Assembly: GCF_019645855.1 (NCBI RefSeq)
Contig: NZ_CP080999.1
Span: forward strand, 5,084,001-5,148,000
DNA: 64,000 bases
Direction: 5' to 3'
Origin: Mycobacterium malmoense
GTDB lineage: Bacteria > Actinomycetota > Actinomycetes > Mycobacteriales > Mycobacteriaceae
How positions within the stretch are numbered: the stretch's first letter is position 1; each line of letters opens with the position of its first letter. Positions 59,481 through 64,000 of this stretch are shown piece after piece. The notes below the pieces were generated by a model. That model searched no databases. It was not told the DNA's origin and saw nothing but the letters and a program-made list of their open reading frames with translations. Position numbers and translations under genes: made by a program.

Positions 59481-59552
59481 AGTACCGCGAGCAGACGCAA
59501 AATCGCCTATTTCGAGGCGAAATTGGGCGATTTTGCGTCTGCTCGCGGTACT
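59481..59552. terminator. Large bidirectional hairpin, 27-bp perfect arms
   Basis: Arms 59481-59507 and 59526-59552 are exact inverted copies over 27 bases with an 18-base loop. It fills the gap between the convergent oxidoreductase and alkyl sulfatase genes. The first 12 bases of the left arm (AGTACCGCGAGC) also occur just before it at 59468-59479. Confidence 0.9.
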
Positions 59553-59554
59553 TA

Positions 59555-61429
59555 CTACGGCGTGACGATGTTGAAATTCGGGTCGGGTCGGTCGACAACA
59601 CCGAGCAAAGCCTGCAGCGCCGCCTGGTCGCCCGATATTTCCAGTCCCGGTGAGGTGAAGTCGCCCATCACCATCGCGAGGAGGCGAAACTTGCTGTCCA
59701 GCTTGACCGTAACGGTTGCCGTCGCCGAGTCGGCCGGCGCCTTGCGGTGGACGAGCACCCCGTTGCACAGGGTGAGCCGGTAGTTGGTGGCCGAATCGGC
59801 GAAAGTGATATCGATGGCGATATCGAGGTCCCAGCTGCGCGGGCCGTCGATGCGGACGGCGAGGCCGTCGAAGATCTGCTCCGGAGTCAGCTGCGAAAGC
59901 ATTGTCGGCGAGGCGACCTGGGTCGCGGTACCGAAGTTTCCGTCACGCAATTCGCTTGCGCCACTGAGGAAGAAGTTACGCCAAGTCGCGTTTTCGGAGC
60001 CATAGGCCAGCTGCTCGAGCGTGTCGGAGTACAGCGCGCGCGCCACGGCATGGTCGCTGTCGGTGAAGACCGCGTGATCGAGCAGCGTTACCGCCCAACG
60101 GAAGTCGCCCGAATCGAAGGCCGTTTTGGCAAGTTCGACGACCCGGTCGATCCCGCCCATCGCGTCGACGTAGCGGGGAGCTAGGGCCTCCGGGGGATGC
60201 GGCCAGAGCCGGGCCGGGTTGCCGTCGAACCAACCCATGTAGCGCTGATAAATGGCCTTGACGTTGTGACTGACCGACCCGTAATAACCGTGGGTGTGCC
60301 ACGCCCGTTCGAGTGCCGGTGGCATCTGGAACATTTCGGCGATCTCCACGCCGGTGTAGCCCTGGTTGAGTAACCGCAGCGTCTGGTCGTGCAAATAAGC
60401 GTATAGGTCGCGCTGTAGCGACAAGAACTCGACGATGCTGTCCCGTCCCCAGGTTGGCCAGTGGTGGGAAGCGAACACCACATCGGCGCGATCGGCGAAG
60501 GTGTCGATCGCCTCGGTGAGGTAGCCGGCCCAGGCGCGCGGGTCGCGCACCAAAGCGCCGCGCAGGGTCAGCAGGTTGTGCAGGTTGTGGGTGGCGTTCT
60601 CGGCCATGCACAATGCGCGGAAACGCGGGAAATAGAAATGCATTTCGGCGGGAGCCTCGGTGCCGGGCGCCATCTGGAACTCGATCTCCACGCCGTCGAT
60701 GGTGTGCTTCTCTCCGGTCTCCCGGATGACGATGGTCGGCACGATCATGGCCACCTCGCCGGTGGACGGGGCCTGGCCGAGCCCGCAGCCCACCTGATCC
60801 AGAGGGCCGCGTGGCAGCAGGGTGCCGTACATATAGGTCGCGCGGCGCGTCATGGCCGGCCCGGCGTAGACGTTCTCCTGGACCGCATGCTCGACGAAGC
60901 CTTCCGGCGCCAGCACGGCCACGGCGCCGGCATCCACGTCGGCCTGCGAGGTGACGCCCAGGACGCCGCCGAAGTGGTCGGCGTGGCTGTGGGTGTAGAC
61001 GACCGCGACGACGGGGCGGTCGCCGCCCCGGTGGGCGCGATACAGGGCCAGCGCCGCCGCGGCTACCTCGGTGGATATCAACGGATCGATGACGATGATT
61101 CCCGTCTCCCCCTCGACGAAGGTGACGTTCGAGATGTCGAAGCCGCGAACCTGATAGATGCCCGGCACCACTTCGTAAAGACCCTGTTTGGCGGCGAGGG
61201 TCGATTGCCGCCACAGGCTGGGGTGCACGGACGTCGGCGCGGCACCGTTGAGGAAGGAGTAGGCGTCGTTGTCCCACACCACGCGGCCGTCGGCCGCCCG
61301 GATGACGCACGGGGACAGGGCCGCCAAGAATCCACGGTCGGCGTTGTCGAAATCCGCTGTGTCGTGAAACGGCAGGGCGTGTTCGCGATGCGCCGACTCG
61401 ATGACCGCGGCGGGGGGTTTGTGGTCCAC
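59555..61429 (-). CDS. Alkyl sulfatase (SdsA1/Rv3762c-like)
   Basis: A 624-residue metallo-beta-lactamase-fold alkyl sulfatase that hydrolyses alkyl sulfate esters, such as dodecyl sulfate, to alcohol and sulfate. The metal motif is THSHADHFGG; MAENATHNLHNLLTLRG and the GWFDGNPARLWPHPPE dimerisation segment are hallmarks; the C-terminal part is an SCP2-like domain. GTG 61429 is chosen; length is close to Rv3762c. The gene is divergent from lpqH, as in M. tuberculosis. Confidence 0.92.
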   Translation of the reverse strand: MDHKPPAAVIESAHREHALPFHDTADFDNADRGFLAALSPCVIRAADGRVVWDNDAYSFLNGAAPTSVHPSLWRQSTLAAKQGLYEVVPGIYQVRGFDISNVTFVEGETGIIVIDPLISTEVAAAALALYRAHRGGDRPVVAVVYTHSHADHFGGVLGVTSQADVDAGAVAVLAPEGFVEHAVQENVYAGPAMTRRATYMYGTLLPRGPLDQVGCGLGQAPSTGEVAMIVPTIVIRETGEKHTIDGVEIEFQMAPGTEAPAEMHFYFPRFRALCMAENATHNLHNLLTLRGALVRDPRAWAGYLTEAIDTFADRADVVFASHHWPTWGRDSIVEFLSLQRDLYAYLHDQTLRLLNQGYTGVEIAEMFQMPPALERAWHTHGYYGSVSHNVKAIYQRYMGWFDGNPARLWPHPPEALAPRYVDAMGGIDRVVELAKTAFDSGDFRWAVTLLDHAVFTDSDHAVARALYSDTLEQLAYGSENATWRNFFLSGASELRDGNFGTATQVASPTMLSQLTPEQIFDGLAVRIDGPRSWDLDIAIDITFADSATNYRLTLCNGVLVHRKAPADSATATVTVKLDSKFRLLAMVMGDFTSPGLEISGDQAALQALLGVVDRPDPNFNIVTP

Positions 61430-61601
61430 AGCAACACATTGCCATCCACGCGCCCTTCTCCGAAAGGACGCGTTGAGAGCCGGCGGGTGAACCGGCTTAA
61501 AACAATTTCGCCGAACCTCTTCTGCGCGGCCCGGCAAACCCGCATACTGCCTTGACGGCCCTCAATGCCGAGGACCGCAACGACCGGGCAAAGGAGAACA
61601 G

Positions 61602-62069
61602 GTGAAGCGTGGACTAACCGTCGCGGTAGCGGGAGCGGCAATCCTGGCCGCGGCCATTTCCGGCTGTTCGAGCAACAAGTCGACCACGAGCGGCTCCGGC
61701 ACCAGCTCTGGCACGAGCACGTCGACGGCCGCCGGAACGAAGGTCATCATCGACGGCAAGGACCAGAACGTCAGCGGCTCGGTCGTGTGCACCTCTGCGG
61801 GCGGCAACGTCAACATCGCGATCGGTGGGGCCGCGACCGGCATCGCCGCCGTGGTCACCGATGCCAACCCTCCGCAGGTGAAGTCCGTCGGGCTCGGCAA
61901 CGTCAACGGCGTGACGCTCGCCTACGCGTCGGGTACCGGCCAGGGCAACGCCTCGGCCACCAAGAACGGCAACGCCTACAAGATCACGGGCACCGCCACC
62001 GGGGTCGACATGGCCAACCCCATGCAACCGGTGAGCAAGCCGTTCGAAATCGACGTGACCTGCTCCTAG
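61602..62069 (+). CDS. lpqH: 19-kDa lipoprotein antigen LpqH
   Basis: A 155-residue lipoprotein. Signal peptide MKRGLTVAVAGAAILAAAIS ends at the lipobox ISGC (Cys22). A Ser/Thr-rich linker (STTSGSGTSSGTSTS), a site of O-glycosylation in the M. tuberculosis protein, precedes the globular part with two cysteines (VVCTSAGG and VTCS). A surface TLR2 agonist in pathogenic mycobacteria. GTG 61602 follows AAAGGAG. Confidence 0.95.
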   Translation: MKRGLTVAVAGAAILAAAISGCSSNKSTTSGSGTSSGTSTSTAAGTKVIIDGKDQNVSGSVVCTSAGGNVNIAIGGAATGIAAVVTDANPPQVKSVGLGNVNGVTLAYASGTGQGNASATKNGNAYKITGTATGVDMANPMQPVSKPFEIDVTCS

Positions 62070-62084
62070 CCCTAGCTCGGTGAC

Positions 62085-63608
62085 CTAGTCGTTCGAAGCG
62101 GGTGGTTTCCACCCGTTGACTGGCAACCGCACCGTGAACTCGGTACGACCGGGCGAGCTGTCCACCGTGATCGTTCCGTTGTGCGCCTTGACGACCGCCG
62201 AGACGATCGCCAGCCCCAGCCCGGTGCTGCCGCCTTTACGGGAGCGCGAGGAATCGCCGCGGGCGAACCGCTCGAAAACCTCCGATTGAAGCGCTGCCGG
62301 AATGCCGGAGCCGTTGTCGACCACCTGCAGCACGGTGTGCGTCGGCTCGGCACTCAATCGCGTCGTCACGACAGTGCCGGCGGCGGTGTGCACGCGGGCG
62401 TTGGCAAGCAGGTTCGTCAACACCTGGTGCAGCCGCGCCGCATCACCGGTGACGACCACGGGTTCTTCGGGCAGGTCAAGCTCCCACTGATGATCCGGTC
62501 CGGCGACGTGTGCGTCGCTGACCGCGTCAACCGCCAACCTCGACAGATCCACCGGTTCGCGTTCCAGCGGCCGGCCGGAGTCCAGGCGGGCCAGCAGCAG
62601 CAGGTCCTCGACGAGGCGGGTGATCCGCTCGGTCTCCGATGCCACCCGGCTCATCGCGTGCGCCACCGCCTCGCGGTCCCCGCCGTCCTGGCCCATGCGT
62701 TGGGCGAGTTCGGTGTAGCCCCGTATCGCGGCGAGCGGGGTGCGCAGTTCGTGGCTGGCGTCGGCGACGAACTGCCGGACCCGGGTTTCGCTGGCCTGCC
62801 GCGCCGACAGCGCCGCCGCGATGTGGTCGAGCATCCGGTTCAGCGCCGACCCGAGCTGACCCACCTCGGTGGCCGGGTTCGCGTCGGATTCGGCCACCCG
62901 CACCGGCAGCTCGACCTCGCCGCGGTCCAACGGAAGTTCGACGACTTCGCTCGCGGTTTGCGCGACGCGGCGCAGCGGCTCCAGCGCCCGCCTGATGATG
63001 ATGACGCCGGCGGTGGTCGCGGCGACCAGCGCGATCACCGTGACGATCCCAAGGATGATCAGCATCCGGATCATGGTGGCGTCGACGTTGGACATCGACA
63101 GGCCGGTGACGATGACGTCGCCGCCGCTTCGGCTCGGCGCGGCGACCACCCGGTATCGGCCGAGGTCGTTGAGGTCCAGGGTCACCGGCGTGCGGCTGCC
63201 GGCAATCTGTTCCAGTTGGGCTTGCGCGGTTGGGGTTAACGCGGCCCGGGAACCGGCGCCGGTCAGGTAGCCGGCGTCAACGACCTTGCCATGGTTGATC
63301 ACCGCGGCCACCATCCCCGCCGGCTGGCCCGGGGCATCGAGGAACCGCGGACCGGGGCCCGGCCTCGGGTAGAAGTGCGATTCGTGGTGCCAGCCCGGAT
63401 GTTTCGGTTCGGGGTACATCAGTGCCGACCGGTAGGAGGCCCCGGCGAGCTGCACGTCGAGCTGCGTCACGAGGTGGTGTTGCAGCGCCAGTTCGGTCGC
63501 CGCGGTGATGCCGACGCATACGATGGCGAGAACCAGGATCTGCCCGACCAGCAGCCGCAGCCGAAGAGACCAGGCGCGCCGTGGGCTAGCGGGCCGGCTT
63601 GAGGACAT
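62085..63608 (-). CDS. tcrY: Sensor histidine kinase TcrY
   Basis: A 507-residue membrane sensor kinase. Transmembrane segments at about 18-40 and 180-205 flank an extracytoplasmic sensor part rich in His (PGWHHESHFYPR). A HAMP domain follows, then the dimerisation helix FVADASHELRTPLAAIRGYT with phospho-acceptor His286, and the ATP-binding domain (VLTNLLANARVHT, DNGSGIP, GSTGLGLAIV). It phosphorylates TcrX. The start overlaps the end of tcrX by 23 bases. Confidence 0.93.
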   Translation of the reverse strand: MSSSRPASPRRAWSLRLRLLVGQILVLAIVCVGITAATELALQHHLVTQLDVQLAGASYRSALMYPEPKHPGWHHESHFYPRPGPGPRFLDAPGQPAGMVAAVINHGKVVDAGYLTGAGSRAALTPTAQAQLEQIAGSRTPVTLDLNDLGRYRVVAAPSRSGGDVIVTGLSMSNVDATMIRMLIILGIVTVIALVAATTAGVIIIRRALEPLRRVAQTASEVVELPLDRGEVELPVRVAESDANPATEVGQLGSALNRMLDHIAAALSARQASETRVRQFVADASHELRTPLAAIRGYTELAQRMGQDGGDREAVAHAMSRVASETERITRLVEDLLLLARLDSGRPLEREPVDLSRLAVDAVSDAHVAGPDHQWELDLPEEPVVVTGDAARLHQVLTNLLANARVHTAAGTVVTTRLSAEPTHTVLQVVDNGSGIPAALQSEVFERFARGDSSRSRKGGSTGLGLAIVSAVVKAHNGTITVDSSPGRTEFTVRLPVNGWKPPASND

Positions 63609-64000
63609 AGCCCGCGCCGCGCAGTGTATGGATCATGGGGTCGCGACCGTTGTCAATCTTCTTGCGCAGGTAGGAAATGTAGAGTTCGACGATGTTGGAC
63701 CGGCCGCCGAAGTCGTAGCTCCACACCCGGTCAAGGATCTGGGCCTTGCTCAACACCCGCTTGGCGTTGCGCATCATGAAACGCAGCAGCTCGAACTCGG
63801 TGGAGGTCAACGAGATTGGTTCGCCGGCACGCGTCACCTCGTGACTGTCCTCGTCTAACACCAGGTCTCCGACCACCAGCTGTGCCCCGCTGTCCACCGT
63901 CGTTATTCCGGTGCGCCGCAACAGCGCCCGCAACCGCAACACCACCTCTTCGATGCTGAACGGTTTGGTGACGTAGTCGTCGCCGCCCGCGGTCAACCCG
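63586..64000 (-). CDS. tcrX: Response regulator TcrX (partial)
   Basis: The C-terminal 137 residues of an OmpR-type regulator; the start lies beyond the right edge and the frame stays open to 64000. The end of the receiver domain is seen (GLTAGGDDYVTKPFSIEEVV with the conserved Lys-Pro), then the winged-helix DNA-binding domain (LTSTEFELLRFMMRNAKRVL, GRSNIVELYISYLRKKID, HTLRGAGYVLKP). Partner of TcrY. Confidence 0.95.
   Translation of the reverse strand, partial: GLTAGGDDYVTKPFSIEEVVLRLRALLRRTGITTVDSGAQLVVGDLVLDEDSHEVTRAGEPISLTSTEFELLRFMMRNAKRVLSKAQILDRVWSYDFGGRSNIVELYISYLRKKIDNGRDPMIHTLRGAGYVLKPAR

Overview
The window is chromosomal DNA of high G+C from a slow-growing, non-tuberculous Mycobacterium. 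The evidence is conserved gene order and protein families. The right end keeps the M. tuberculosis order tRNA-Ser, tadA, its companion gene, tyrA, a glycolipid-binding protein, proZWVX, a LapA-like protein, fadE36, alkyl sulfatase, lpqH, tcrY and tcrX (Rv3752c to Rv3765c). The left part keeps a short block matching Rv3730c, Rv3731, Rv3733c and Rv3734c. A wax-ester synthase, two P450s, F420-type enzymes, a PGRS protein and the LpqH lipoprotein all fit a mycobacterium. It is not M. tuberculosis: prpB, a haloalkane dehalogenase operon and much catabolic DNA lie where that genome has other genes.

Layout: 1-4.1 kb holds a partial serine hydrolase, a small membrane protein, a cutinase, a PPOX/F420 enzyme and a TetR-P450 pair sharing a palindromic site. 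4.2-11.4 kb holds a rhomboid-like protein, the repair pair PolD1/LigC, and an operon of wax-ester synthase, Nudix, haloalkane dehalogenase and P450. 11.6-15.7 kb holds a four-gene operon ending in its own TetR, plus a 2-hydroxyacid dehydrogenase. 15.8-24.4 kb holds the methylcitrate-cycle locus prpR/prpDBC followed directly by a full pyruvate carboxylase gene. 24.4-28.6 kb is a GntR-controlled operon (flavin monooxygenase, CoA-transferase, CitE-type lyase). 28.6-34.3 kb is an operon of sulfotransferase, sulfatase-like metallo-hydrolase, SDR, VOC protein and luciferase-like oxidoreductase with a divergent IclR gene. 34.3-37.7 kb holds a DUF2237 protein, a GbsR-methyltransferase pair and a secreted glycosidase-like protein.

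37.7-39.8 kb looks like the decayed remains of an element integrated at tRNA-Ser(CGA): an AbiEi/MenA-type antitoxin, a toxin gene that has lost its catalytic core, and a degenerate second copy of the tRNA 3' end. 39.8-47.7 kb is conserved core. 47.6-53.3 kb is an island bounded by two direct repeats of about 235 bp, each carrying the same fadE36-5'/phosphatase-3' junction; it encodes a CbbX/EccA-type AAA protein with a degenerate Walker A, a GjpA-like secreted protein, a PGRS protein without a PE domain, and 1.2 kb without a convincing gene. 53.3-59.5 kb holds a phosphatase, a methyltransferase and a TetR-containing acyl-CoA operon. The window ends with an alkyl sulfatase, lpqH, and the TcrXY two-component system, whose regulator gene is cut by the window edge.

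Nearly every catabolic operon has a regulator gene beside it and an inverted repeat in its promoter, so several regulator-operator pairs can be proposed from sequence alone.
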